The position numbers and the translations under genes are program-made. A DNA stretch of 64,000 bases from Candidatus Chlorohelix allophototropha (GTDB taxonomy: Bacteria; Chloroflexota; Chloroflexia; Chloroheliales; Chloroheliaceae), in assembly GCF_030389965.1 (NCBI RefSeq), contig NZ_CP128400.1, forward strand, positions 1,488,001 through 1,552,000, in the 5' to 3' direction. Below the pieces are notes generated by a model that was not told the origin of the DNA, did no database searches, and worked only from the letters and a program-made list of their open reading frames with translations. Below, piece after piece: positions 55,554 through 64,000 of this stretch (position 1 is its first letter; each line of letters opens with the position of its first letter).

Positions 55554-57101
55554 ATGAAAAAGGATAAGCCCTCATTTAACTATAAAAAATATCTTGACGA
55601 GAATTACCTGCCACGTCAGCGCAAGAGGCTCATTAATACCTTTTCGATACTGACCTTAATCGGGAACGTTACATCGCAGGTGGTAGTCTTCATAAATAAT
55701 GCTGGCTCTATAAATTTAGGGCGCATTTCTGGCTCATTGGGAATAGTATTAGTCGCTATACTGGCTATTATCCTTACTTGGTACAACCGGGTTGAACTTG
55801 CCGGTATTTTTTATTGTACCTTTGGGCTTTTAAGTGTCACCTTTGCGGTTTATAATGGCGGGCTGAGTTCTAATGCACCGATGCTTTATTTTGTCATAAT
55901 TGTAGTGGCAGGGGCAATTATAAGTCCTATAGCTGTACTTATAGTAGGCGTTGTTTCCAGTCTCGCTTATCTGGTCGTTGCGCTATATTTGCTTAGCCAG
56001 ATTCAAAATCCAGCATCAACTTATGGTACAAATATTGCTTTAGTAAGCGCTATTCTAATAATTGCATCAGCAGTCTTATACATATTTAGTTTTGCCCTTG
56101 ACCGCATTGCTTCCAGCGCCCGGTATCAGGCTAACGAATTAAAAGATGTCAACGAACGTTTGCTGGAACAACGTGATCTAGAAATTGAGACCAGCCGCCA
56201 GATAAATGTCCTATCCGAAGCGCTTGCCGAACTTTTCAGGCGGCAGAACACAGCTACAGAGGAGCAAGTTTTATTGGTAAATGAAGTCGCCAGCACCTCC
56301 AATGAATTGGATGCAGCAGCGCGGCGCATTGCTAATAACGCCCTGAGTGTTTCGGTAATTGCAGAAAAAGCCTTAAAAAGCGCTCAAACAGGGCAAGAGG
56401 CAGCGCAGGATGGGGTTACTGCTATCGCTACTTTGCGTAATAACGTGGAAAATATAACCTATAGTGTGCGCTATTTAAATACTCAAATTGAGCGTATTGG
56501 CGAGGTTACGGATATTATCGGCGAGGTTGCAGATGAAACCAATCTCTTATCACTCAATGCCACCATTGAAGCGGCAGGTGCTGGTGAGTATGGCAAGCGT
56601 TTTGCGGCAGTTGCTGACGAAATACAAAGGTTGAGTCGGCGTACAACCACAGCCGTTGAACAAATTCAGGAAGTGGTCAACGAAATTATCCAAGCCAGTG
56701 AAAAATCCCTTCAAACTACAGAAGATGGTTTGCGTCAAGCACAACAGGGCGAATCGTTGGTTGTGCGCTTGATAGAAGCTAACAACGATATTATAACTAT
56801 CGTAAACCAGACTGCTGAATTGGCAACCAACATAGCCAGCAGCACTTATGAGCAACGAAACGCTAGCGGCGTGATTGTGGAAAGCGTGCAGCGAATCAGT
56901 CTGGCTTCAAAGGAACTGGCGGGTTTTACTATTGAGGTTTCGGAAGTCATTCATAAACTGGAAGGAAACGCCACGCTACTAATAAGTCAAGCATTACCTG
57001 AAAAAAAGCAAGCTAAGAATCAAGAAAAAATCCTATTTAGTGAGTTATTCCTTGACGACGCAGAGCTTGAAGAATTTGAGCAAGCGGGAGTTAGTTTTTA
57101 A
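55554..57101 (+). CDS. Methyl-accepting chemotaxis-like protein without periplasmic sensor or HAMP
   Basis: The product has 515 residues. Six membrane helices occupy about 29-185, with only short loops. A coiled coil (ELKDVNERLLEQRDLEIET) leads directly to a signalling domain with DIIGEVADETNLLSLNATIEAAGAGEYGKRFAAVADEIQRLS, the receptor hairpin tip. No HAMP domain and no external ligand domain are visible, and no che gene is nearby. It may sense a membrane property or a lipid/quinone. GGGAGTATGC precedes the ATG. It lies 9 bases after the glycosidase gene and its TAA overlaps the ATG of the next gene. Confidence 0.9.
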   Translation: MKKDKPSFNYKKYLDENYLPRQRKRLINTFSILTLIGNVTSQVVVFINNAGSINLGRISGSLGIVLVAILAIILTWYNRVELAGIFYCTFGLLSVTFAVYNGGLSSNAPMLYFVIIVVAGAIISPIAVLIVGVVSSLAYLVVALYLLSQIQNPASTYGTNIALVSAILIIASAVLYIFSFALDRIASSARYQANELKDVNERLLEQRDLEIETSRQINVLSEALAELFRRQNTATEEQVLLVNEVASTSNELDAAARRIANNALSVSVIAEKALKSAQTGQEAAQDGVTAIATLRNNVENITYSVRYLNTQIERIGEVTDIIGEVADETNLLSLNATIEAAGAGEYGKRFAAVADEIQRLSRRTTTAVEQIQEVVNEIIQASEKSLQTTEDGLRQAQQGESLVVRLIEANNDIITIVNQTAELATNIASSTYEQRNASGVIVESVQRISLASKELAGFTIEVSEVIHKLEGNATLLISQALPEKKQAKNQEKILFSELFLDDAELEEFEQAGVSF

Positions 57102-59152
57102 TGAAGGTTTTGTTGGTACAACTCCCTGTACCTAACAACCGCCTGAATAATTTGCCGCTTGCACTTGGCTACCTCAAAGCCAGCGCCGAATCTGCCGCTT
57201 TACCCAGCGTTCAAGTTCAAATTCTAAGGCGTGAGGCGCAGAACCTAGGCGGTGATGCTTACCTATTAGACGCTATTCTGTCGGAAGTGCCTGATTTAGT
57301 GGGTTTTTCGCTCTATTCTTGGAACTCCAGTCGAGTGCTTGAACTGGCGCGCCGTATAAAAGAAGTTTCGCCCGAAACCATGCTACTGGTGGGTGGTCCC
57401 GAAGTAAACCACGATAACCCCTTTATCCTAACCGAACCCTCCCTGGATTTTCTCATTTTCGGGGAAGGTGAAACCGCGTTTTCGCTACTACTGCGCCACT
57501 TCACCGAGCATTTACCCCTATCGCAAGTCAATGGATTGGGTTATCGGCATAATAGTATTTTGCATATCAACCCCGCCAGCCTCGCGACAGCAGATGTAAA
57601 CCTGATACCCTCAGCTTATCTGAGTGGCGCTTTAAGCAACCATCTAGATAATTTTATGTTTATCGAACTTAGCCGCTGGTGTCCTAGCAAATGCACTTTT
57701 TGTTATTACGGGCGACAGGATATACCGATTGGCGGTAAGCGTTATTTCGATATTGAACGAATCCGTAAAGAGCTTGAATATGGCATGGCACGGGGGGTAA
57801 ATTCGGTTCATTTCGTGGAGGCAAATTTTAATACGCTGCCCCACCTCAGCCAAATTTACCAGACCATTCAGGAAACGGGCGCAAATCGCCATATCCGCTT
57901 CTATGCCGAGATGCGCGGAGAAGCCATTGACGAGGCTGATGCCGATTTGCTGGCAAGTTGCAACTTTGGAGTGGTCGAAGTGGGGTTACAATCCGCCATA
58001 CCGGAAGTGCTGGCTAAGGTGCGCCGCAAGAACCATTTGCCGCGGTTGGTAGCGGGGGTACAGCATTTACGCCAGCGCGGTATTGAAGTGTTTCTAGATG
58101 CAATTTTAGGCTTGCCCGGTGACACTATTGATAGTTTTCACCGTACTATTGATTTTATCGAAGCAAATAGCCTTGCCCCTTACGATTTGTTCCACCTACA
58201 AATTCTGGGCGGAACACAGTTAAAAACCGAAGTAGCAGAGGGTTTGCATGGCATCGAATTTCAAGCCGCCCCACCCTATTTTGTGCTAAAAACCGCCGAA
58301 CTAAGTTTCGCACAACTTTGCGAACTGCGGCGGGAAACTTTATTGCGTAAAGGTGACGACCCTGACGACATACAGGGTTTGCCACCACCCAATCTGTTTG
58401 CGTTGTGTCGGGTTGAATCTGAGTTTGCTATTAATCCGGCTAACAGACCGCCTATCGAGCATCTAGAACTAGACTTGAGCCAACCTATGCCGGAAATTTC
58501 GCGCTTGCTGGCTAACGAAGTTACAATCCGGTTATTTAGCGGAGATATTGCGAAGGCGACACAAGCTTTAGCTCAACTATCAGCCCCAAATCCCACCACT
58601 ATCTGGCATATCTTCTTCGAATCGGCACAACCGCTGGCTGACGCAGAATTGCTAGATTTAAAACGCGCAATTCACCATAAGAGCGGTTACCTTGATAGGC
58701 TGGCAGTTTTTGCGTTGGGTCAACCCAACCCGGAAATGTTTTCCTCACATCCTTCGGTGCAATGCTATAATTTGGTGCGCTGGAAGGCGGATTTGGTTCC
58801 ATTAGCCGATAAAACTACAATTTGGATGATAGAATGGCGCGAAGATAAGACTGTATCAGAATGGCGTGAAAGTTTGCACAACACGCTTGAAACCAACGCG
58901 CAAGGTGTATTTATAGCAACAGACAGTGGGGTTTCCTATGAGAAAGTCAGAAGGGCGTTGGCTGAACAGGAAACAGATGGGAAAGTTATCTGGTGGAGCG
59001 ATCCCGGTATTGCTTCCGCCTTTGCCGGGGAGGAAACTATTGCTGCTTTTCCAACCTGCTATAGGCAAGGGCAGTTGCGTCAAGTGGATAAAGCCACCCT
59101 AGAAAGAGCATGCTTACGCTGGGAGCTTTCAAAACGGCGAGATGCGCGTTAG
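57101..59152 (+). CDS. B12-binding-domain radical SAM protein
   Basis: The product has 683 residues. Residues about 1-140 form a cobalamin-binding-like domain (KVLLVQLPVPNNRLNNLPLALGYLKA; DLVGFSLYSWN; LLVGGPEVNHDNPF), without the DxHxxG His motif. The radical SAM domain has Cys194, Cys198 and Cys201 in SRWCPSKCTFCYYG. It continues with HFVEANFNTLPHLSQIYQ, VEVGLQSAIPEVLAKVRRKN and FLDAILGLPGDTIDSFHRTIDF. About 400-683 is a C-terminal region I do not recognise. Such enzymes methylate, cyclise or rearrange lipids, chlorins, peptides or other substrates. Start overlaps the receptor stop by one base, so coexpression is likely. Substrate unknown. Confidence 0.9.
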   Translation: MKVLLVQLPVPNNRLNNLPLALGYLKASAESAALPSVQVQILRREAQNLGGDAYLLDAILSEVPDLVGFSLYSWNSSRVLELARRIKEVSPETMLLVGGPEVNHDNPFILTEPSLDFLIFGEGETAFSLLLRHFTEHLPLSQVNGLGYRHNSILHINPASLATADVNLIPSAYLSGALSNHLDNFMFIELSRWCPSKCTFCYYGRQDIPIGGKRYFDIERIRKELEYGMARGVNSVHFVEANFNTLPHLSQIYQTIQETGANRHIRFYAEMRGEAIDEADADLLASCNFGVVEVGLQSAIPEVLAKVRRKNHLPRLVAGVQHLRQRGIEVFLDAILGLPGDTIDSFHRTIDFIEANSLAPYDLFHLQILGGTQLKTEVAEGLHGIEFQAAPPYFVLKTAELSFAQLCELRRETLLRKGDDPDDIQGLPPPNLFALCRVESEFAINPANRPPIEHLELDLSQPMPEISRLLANEVTIRLFSGDIAKATQALAQLSAPNPTTIWHIFFESAQPLADAELLDLKRAIHHKSGYLDRLAVFALGQPNPEMFSSHPSVQCYNLVRWKADLVPLADKTTIWMIEWREDKTVSEWRESLHNTLETNAQGVFIATDSGVSYEKVRRALAEQETDGKVIWWSDPGIASAFAGEETIAAFPTCYRQGQLRQVDKATLERACLRWELSKRRDAR

Positions 59153-59318
59153 TAAGTACAACTCCATGCAAAAAGGGTGCGGAAATCAAGCCAGCAACGC
59201 ATAATTCCAATGAAACTAAATTTCAAAAAATAGATTAGTTGCGGAATGAGGCACTTTATACTACTATTTTCATGCTTTGCTCTAATTATTCCAAGCGTAC
59301 TCTGAAAGGTAAAGACAG

Positions 59319-60086
59319 ATGGATTTGCAGAACAAGGGTGTTTTGGTAACAGGTGGTGCTTCCGGCTTAGGGGCAGCCTGTGTGCGGTTGTTTAATGCGT
59401 CCGGTGCAAAGGTGATAGTAGCTGATCTCAATGAAGAACTCGGCTTACAACTTGCCAATGAGCTAGGTGAAAACGTTAAATTCGTTAAAACCGATGTAGT
59501 CAGCGAGGAATCGGCAACTGCTACGGTAAAAGCTACGGTAGAAGCATTTGGCGGCATTCATGTGGCAATCAATTGTGCCGGTATCGGTAGCGCCGAACGT
59601 ACTGTCGGCAAAGATGCACCTCACCCCCTCAATTCTTTTAGCAAGGTAATTCAGATCAATTTAATCGGCACTTTTAATATTATTCGTCTGGCAGCTTTTG
59701 CAATGTCCACTAATGAACCGGGCGAAGATGGTGAGCGAGGCGTAATTATCAATACTGCTTCGGTAGCGGCTTTTGATGGTCAAATCGGACAGGCGGCATA
59801 TGCGGCTTCTAAAGGCGGCATCGTCGGTATGACTCTCCCAATAGCCCGCGATCTATCGCGACTCGGCATAAGAGTTGTGACTATCGCTCCCGGTCTATTT
59901 GACACTCCGTTGCTGGCAGGTTTACCAGAACCGGCGCGTTTATCTTTGGGACAACAAGTTCCCTTCCCCTCGCGTTTGGGTAATCCGGACGAATACGCAG
60001 CCTTGGCAAAGCATATCACCGAGAATCGCATGCTCAATGGTGAGGTTATCCGCCTTGATGGTGCGATTCGCATGGCTCCCCGCTAA
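59319..60086 (+). CDS. SDR dehydrogenase, 3-hydroxyacyl-CoA dehydrogenase type 2-like
   Basis: The product has 255 residues. Cofactor motif [16 protein letters not shown] (TGxxxGxG) is near 10, DVVSEESA near 65, [14 protein letters not shown] near 85, and catalytic YAASK with the preceding Ser in INTASVAAF. The [48 protein letters not shown] block strongly resembles HSD10-type hydroxyacyl-CoA dehydrogenases. It would oxidise or reduce 3-hydroxyacyl-CoA with NAD(H). GAAAGGTAAAGAC precedes the ATG. Single gene between the radical SAM unit and a convergent GT-C gene, with a hairpin following. Confidence 0.93.
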   Translation: MDLQNKGVLVTGGASGLGAACVRLFNASGAKVIVADLNEELGLQLANELGENVKFVKTDVVSEESATATVKATVEAFGGIHVAINCAGIGSAERTVGKDAPHPLNSFSKVIQINLIGTFNIIRLAAFAMSTNEPGEDGERGVIINTASVAAFDGQIGQAAYAASKGGIVGMTLPIARDLSRLGIRVVTIAPGLFDTPLLAGLPEPARLSLGQQVPFPSRLGNPDEYAALAKHITENRMLNGEVIRLDGAIRMAPR

Positions 60087-60103
60087 ATATTGAATGTATA
60101 ATC

Positions 60104-60131
60104 AGGACAAGGGGTTTACGCCTCTTGTCCT
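60104..60131. terminator. Hairpin between convergent genes
   Basis: AGGACAAG and CTTGTCCT pair perfectly, with further inner pairing of GGGTTTACGCC. It lies 17 bases past the SDR stop and 13 bases before the end of the convergent GT-C gene; probably a bidirectional terminator. Confidence 0.7.
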
Positions 60132-60143
60132 AGCCGAAAACTC

Positions 60144-61685
60144 TCATTGCTTTTTTAACTGCGTCGATTTAACCAACCGAAAACCTATCCAAAGTGTTAG
60201 ACTTAGCCAGAAAAACGGAGAAATCCAGTAGAGCGGAGAGAGCGGTTCAATGTAATTGACATAGGCGGGAAAAAAGTTTCTAAGTCCCACTCCTTTTAAA
60301 AACGCTATATTCTCTTCCAGCCACAATAATAATTTTGCCGGGTTTGTATCTTCCCAGTGATAGCTAAGACGCGGGTCTAGTATAAATGCTACGGTAATGA
60401 GTGCACCCCAGAACGCCGATACCATTATGAATACCTTTAATAATTTGCCTTGCAATGCGTTGAGCGCCTGCGCCAGCGGTAGCGCCAGCAAAGGTATTAC
60501 CGGCAATAAATAACGGGCAGGCGGGCACCACTGCCCCCACCAGCGGTTGTAATCGGCTACTACCAGAAAGTAAGGTAAAGTGATTGCAATTAGCCAGTAA
60601 AATTCAGCTTTGTTTGGTAGGCTGGCTGAAATGCTGCGTTTTACCAACCATGCCAGCGGTAGCAAGTACACCGGGCTGTACATCAGCAAACCGTATTTTT
60701 GGTCGAATAGCAAACCCAGCACCCCTAGTGGTATTGTTATCGGATTAGAGAAGCCATCGTGGTCGGCGGTGCTAGGAAAAGGAAGCCCGTATAAATATTG
60801 GAAATATCCTATGAATAGGCTGCCAAAGAAGGTTATCGGCAGCAATAAAACTACATATCCCCTTCGGGAAATCGTACCGTCATCCTTGCGATATCGTAAA
60901 CTCCAAAGCAAGTAGCCACCGAGTAAAGCTGAAAGTAATAGATATAGGTAGTGCAACCATGGCAGGATTCCAAGACAAATGCTTGCTAACACCAGACGAA
61001 AATTACTTACTCCGCTGCCTTCAGATAATAAACGTGCTTGTCTATAGCAATATATGACACAAAGTGCTGCCGGGAGTTGGGGGAAAATCAGATAGGCGTA
61101 GCTGAAAATCGGCGCACTACTGCCTAGCACCCCCCAGCAAACCCATGCTATTCGGCGTTGCCGGGTAGTTTCCCAGCTTAGGAGAAAAATGTTTAAGGCG
61201 AGAGTAGCTGCGATGGCGTTCAGCAAAAACATCACGCCCAGCCTCTTACCAAGCGCAAAAGGCAATGCTATGATAAAAGAAAGACCCAAGCCATGTTTGG
61301 TATAGGTTCCGGGTTGTTTTGCAGCGGTGTTGTGGGGAGTAAGCGTTTCCAATCCAGAGCAAGGAATACCGGGCGGGAGAAAGCCTTTCCAGCCTGCCAG
61401 ATATTCTTCACAGGTAGGGTAAAATTCCAGCCATGATTTAGAAGCGAATTGGTTGGTTTCATCCAGATCATAATCGTATAGAATACTCTGGGCGGTAATC
61501 AGGTAAAAAGGTTCATCTCCGGTGGGTGGGCGTAAAAAATCTTGCATACGCGATGTGAATAGGGCAAAGAAAATGAATCCAGCTACCCATACTATTAAGC
61601 GCAGACGAAAATTAATAATGCTTGTATTTACAGTTGTTGGATGTAGTTGAACCTGCATTTTCCGCTTATTGCTCCTTTGCCGCAT
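60144..61685 (-). CDS. GT-C-like membrane glycosyltransferase
   Basis: Up to 513 residues; ATG codons at 61685 and 61658 are both possible (a GGAG lies between them). About eleven membrane helices. The first loop has RPPTGDEPFYLITAQSILYDYDLDETNQF, with the acidic GDEP motif of GT-C enzymes, and a Cys-containing loop, FYPTCEEYLAGWKGFLPPGIPCSG. WWGQWCPPARYLLPVIPLLALPLAQ is a later typical region. Acts on the outer membrane face with a lipid-linked donor. It is divergent from the pyrophosphatase gene and convergent with the SDR gene. Acceptor unknown. Confidence 0.82.
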   Translation of the reverse strand: MRQRSNKRKMQVQLHPTTVNTSIINFRLRLIVWVAGFIFFALFTSRMQDFLRPPTGDEPFYLITAQSILYDYDLDETNQFASKSWLEFYPTCEEYLAGWKGFLPPGIPCSGLETLTPHNTAAKQPGTYTKHGLGLSFIIALPFALGKRLGVMFLLNAIAATLALNIFLLSWETTRQRRIAWVCWGVLGSSAPIFSYAYLIFPQLPAALCVIYCYRQARLLSEGSGVSNFRLVLASICLGILPWLHYLYLLLSALLGGYLLWSLRYRKDDGTISRRGYVVLLLPITFFGSLFIGYFQYLYGLPFPSTADHDGFSNPITIPLGVLGLLFDQKYGLLMYSPVYLLPLAWLVKRSISASLPNKAEFYWLIAITLPYFLVVADYNRWWGQWCPPARYLLPVIPLLALPLAQALNALQGKLLKVFIMVSAFWGALITVAFILDPRLSYHWEDTNPAKLLLWLEENIAFLKGVGLRNFFPAYVNYIEPLSPLYWISPFFWLSLTLWIGFRLVKSTQLKKQ

Positions 61686-61804
61686 TCTAGCATAAATTTG
61701 GATAATTCATAAAAATTCTTTATCAGTGCAATAAATCCTTCAACTTATAAGGCAAAAACCCTGTTTTACAAGGATTGCCTAAATGTGTTAAAATCACTCA
61801 AGAT

Positions 61805-61820
61805 TGTGCAAGGATGCACA
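61805..61820 (+). promoter_or_regulatory. Leader hairpin upstream of hppA
   Basis: TGTGCA-AGGA-TGCACA forms a 6-bp stem with a four-base loop containing AGGA, about 120 bases before the hppA start. It may be part of the 5' leader. Significance uncertain. Confidence 0.4.
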
Positions 61821-61943
61821 GGGGAATACAGCCGTTGCGGTATCGCTCGTTACCGTTTAAAGTTCCTCTCCGCTTCCCGCATTCCTTCACACTAAGATGT
61901 TAATACATCCAAAACATCCATGACAGGAGGGAGAACCCCCACT

Positions 61944-64000
61944 ATGTTTGCTGTATGGCTTGCCATTATTTACGGTGCTGGGCTTGTGGGTATTATCTTT
62001 GCTTTACTCCTCGCCCGACAGGTACTCGGAAGTGATCGTGGTACCCCCGAAATGCAAAACATTGCATCCAAAATCTTTCAAGGTGCAATGGCTTTCTTGA
62101 AACGTCAATACACCACTATTGCATACCTTGCTGTAGTTGCAGCCGTTGCTTTAGGTGTGTTACTGGCAGTGCTACAAACTTCTAGCCCTACTTCTGGTAC
62201 TTCAATCGGGGGAGTAGAACTAGGAATTAAAACCTCCGTAGCTTTTTTAGTTGGGGCGCTTTGTTCGGGTCTTTCTGGCTTTATCGGTATGTACATAGCA
62301 GTTCAGGCTAACCTGCGTACTGCTGCTGCGGCTCGGCGTAGTTTGGCCGATGCGCTGACTATGTCGCTACGTGGTGGGGCGGTTTCCGGCTTTCTAGTAG
62401 TAGCCCTGAGTCTGATGGGTGTTACCACCATTTTGCTGGCTTACGGCGGTTTCAGCTTTGGCGATGGTTTCAAGGATGAGGCAACCGTTAATAATATCCT
62501 GACCAGCATTGTGGGCTTCGGTTTTGGAGCTAGCTTTGTGGCATTGTTTGCGCAGCTTGGCGGCGGTATCTATACCAAAGCGGCAGACGTGGGCGCAGAC
62601 TTAGTGGGTAAAGTTGAAGCGGGTATTCCTGAAGACGATCCGCGCAACCCGGCAGTAATTGCCGACTTGGTGGGTGACAACGTGGGTGACTGTGCCGGTC
62701 GTGGCGCTGACCTCTTTGAATCCACTGCTGCCGAGAACATCGGCGCTATCATATTGGGTGCGGTATTGTACAAAGTCAGCCCTAATCACGATGCGGCATG
62801 GGTTATGTTCCCGCTGGTAATTATGGCGCTTGGTATCATTGCTTCGCTTATCGGTGTGCTGGTAGTTCGTCCCAGCAAGCAGATGCACGATGCGATGAGC
62901 GACCTGAATATGGGTTACTACACCACCGCTTTCTTCTGTCTAATCGGGTTAGTGGGTGTCTCCTTCTGGATGTTTGGCAACACCGGGTACGCTGATGCAA
63001 GCTGGAAATTCGCTATTTGCGGTATTTTCGGCATCTTAACCAGCTTCGCGTTTGTGCTCTTTACCCAGTATTACACGGCGGGAGCGTGGCGACCCGTTAG
63101 GGAAATTGCTGAAGCTTCCAAAACAGGTCCTGCTACGGTAGTTATTGCCGGTACGGCGGTTGGCTTTGAAACCACTGCGCCTAGCACTTTGGTAATTGGC
63201 GCGGCTTTGCTCGGCTCTTACTTCGTGGGCGACTCGATTCCCGGTTTGCCATTGGGCGGTATCTTTGGTACGGCAGTAGCAACAATGGGTATGCTGATGT
63301 CCGCCGCTTACATTTTGGCAATGGATACCTTTGGACCTATTACCGACAATGCGGGCGGTATCACTGAAATGAGCGACTCTCCTAAAGAGGTTCGCGAAAT
63401 TACAGACGCGCTGGATTCGGTTGGCAATACCACCAAAGCTTTAACCAAAGGTTATGCGGTTGGTTCGGCTGCTTTAGCTGCCTTCCTGCTCTTCTCGGCT
63501 TATCTCGAAGCGGCAAAACTGATGTCACCAGCTTCCACTGCTCTGAAACCGGAACCGCTGGTAAACTTGGCTAACCCGGTAGTGTTTGTGGGCGGTTTCA
63601 TCGGCGCGGCTCTAATCTTCCTGTTTAGCTCAATGACGGTACGTGCTGTCGGTAAAGCGGCAGGTAGTATGATCGAAGAAGTACGCCGCCAGTTCCGCAG
63701 CGACCCCGGTATTATGGCTGGAACCAGCGAACCTGATTACGCCCGTTGCGTGGATATTTCCACTAGGGGCGCGCTCAAGGCGATGATTATGCCCGGTTTA
63801 CTGGCAGTCGGTACGCCGATTGTAGTTGGTTTGACGCTGCGAGCACAGGGCGCTGCCGGTATGCTGATGATCGGTACTATTGTGGGCGTGCTGATGGCGA
63901 ACTACCTGAACAACGCGGGTGGCGCGTGGGATAACGCCAAGAAGTACATTGAGGCAGGTAATTTGAAGGACGCTACAGGCAAGATTCTTGGTAAGAAGAG
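61944..64000 (+). CDS. hppA: Membrane H+-translocating pyrophosphatase (K+-independent type), C-terminal end missing
   Basis: Open from ATG 61944, preceded by AGGAGGGAGAACC, to the window edge: 685 residues. Signatures are GIPEDDPRNPAVIADLVGDNVGDCAGRGADLFES (substrate and metal sites) and DTFGPITDNAGGI-type FGPITDNAGGITEMS. Later comes GNTTKALTKGYAVGSAAL. In that motif Lys is followed by Thr three positions on, the pattern of K+-independent enzymes; K+-dependent ones have Ala and Gly. It hydrolyses pyrophosphate and pumps protons. About sixteen helices are expected. The final segment (YIEAGNLKDATGKILGKK) is near the usual C-terminus, so only about 50-100 residues are missing. Confidence 0.96.
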   Translation, partial: MFAVWLAIIYGAGLVGIIFALLLARQVLGSDRGTPEMQNIASKIFQGAMAFLKRQYTTIAYLAVVAAVALGVLLAVLQTSSPTSGTSIGGVELGIKTSVAFLVGALCSGLSGFIGMYIAVQANLRTAAAARRSLADALTMSLRGGAVSGFLVVALSLMGVTTILLAYGGFSFGDGFKDEATVNNILTSIVGFGFGASFVALFAQLGGGIYTKAADVGADLVGKVEAGIPEDDPRNPAVIADLVGDNVGDCAGRGADLFESTAAENIGAIILGAVLYKVSPNHDAAWVMFPLVIMALGIIASLIGVLVVRPSKQMHDAMSDLNMGYYTTAFFCLIGLVGVSFWMFGNTGYADASWKFAICGIFGILTSFAFVLFTQYYTAGAWRPVREIAEASKTGPATVVIAGTAVGFETTAPSTLVIGAALLGSYFVGDSIPGLPLGGIFGTAVATMGMLMSAAYILAMDTFGPITDNAGGITEMSDSPKEVREITDALDSVGNTTKALTKGYAVGSAALAAFLLFSAYLEAAKLMSPASTALKPEPLVNLANPVVFVGGFIGAALIFLFSSMTVRAVGKAAGSMIEEVRRQFRSDPGIMAGTSEPDYARCVDISTRGALKAMIMPGLLAVGTPIVVGLTLRAQGAAGMLMIGTIVGVLMANYLNNAGGAWDNAKKYIEAGNLKDATGKILGKK

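Overview
The window looks like chromosomal DNA of a Chloroflexota (Chloroflexi) bacterium of moderate G+C content. This is inferred from gene content rather than proven. The hints are Thr/Ala-rich lipoprotein linkers, an adjacent DUF1800/DUF1501 pair, an S8 protease with a long N-terminal region of a kind I associate with Chloroflexota, and many GT-C type membrane glycosyltransferases. Several genes appear to use TTG starts. No marker gene in the window fixes the genus.

Layout. 1-1.2 kb: the 5' part of a DDE transposase running off the left edge, and a 74-residue stand-alone histidine-kinase-dimerisation-like protein. 1.2-10 kb, all minus strand: clpX; a DUF1800 - DUF1501 - sugar-type solute-binding lipoprotein operon; and a short-chain acyl-CoA operon (3-hydroxybutyryl-CoA dehydrogenase, enoyl-CoA hydratase, acyl-CoA dehydrogenase). 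10-16 kb: a phosphate uptake operon, pstS - pstC/pstA fused in one protein - pstB - pstB, preceded by a Pho-box-like repeat. 16-20 kb, minus strand: an unknown protein, moaA and a GT-C glycosyltransferase. 20-21 kb: an IS3-family remnant. 21-26 kb: subtilisin-like protease and a GT-C protein. 26-32 kb: ppk2 and a PHA synthase on the minus strand, then hypC-hypD-hypE on the plus strand. 32-38.6 kb: an orphan AAA ATPase, a DUF255/YyaL protein, a glutaredoxin-thioredoxin reductase fusion, ssrA (tmRNA) and a small HD hydrolase. 39-44 kb: a secreted membrane-anchored protein, a GT-C protein, and a REC-sensor-kinase plus OmpR-type regulator pair. 44-50.5 kb: a tight three-gene envelope glycan cassette. 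50.6-53 kb: SPW-like and DoxX membrane proteins and a DUF3105 protein. 53-59 kb: a GH63-like glycosidase, a chemoreceptor-like protein and a B12-binding radical SAM protein, closely packed. 59-64 kb: an SDR dehydrogenase, a GT-C protein and a K+-independent type H+-pyrophosphatase that runs off the right edge.

Two themes recur. The first is phosphate, energy and carbon storage: Pst uptake, polyphosphate kinase 2, membrane pyrophosphatase, PHA synthase and acyl-CoA interconversion. The second is surface glycan synthesis and remodelling: five GT-C proteins, a GH5-like and a GH63-like enzyme, and Ig-like lipoproteins. The strongest candidates for undescribed biology are the 44226-50517 cassette, the 52980-59152 glycosidase/receptor/radical-SAM unit and the 2652-6756 DUF1800/DUF1501/binding-protein operon. 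Intergenic spaces hold mobile-element debris, a foreign-looking HTH fragment and several clear hairpins. I saw no CRISPR array, canonical tRNA or rRNA gene.
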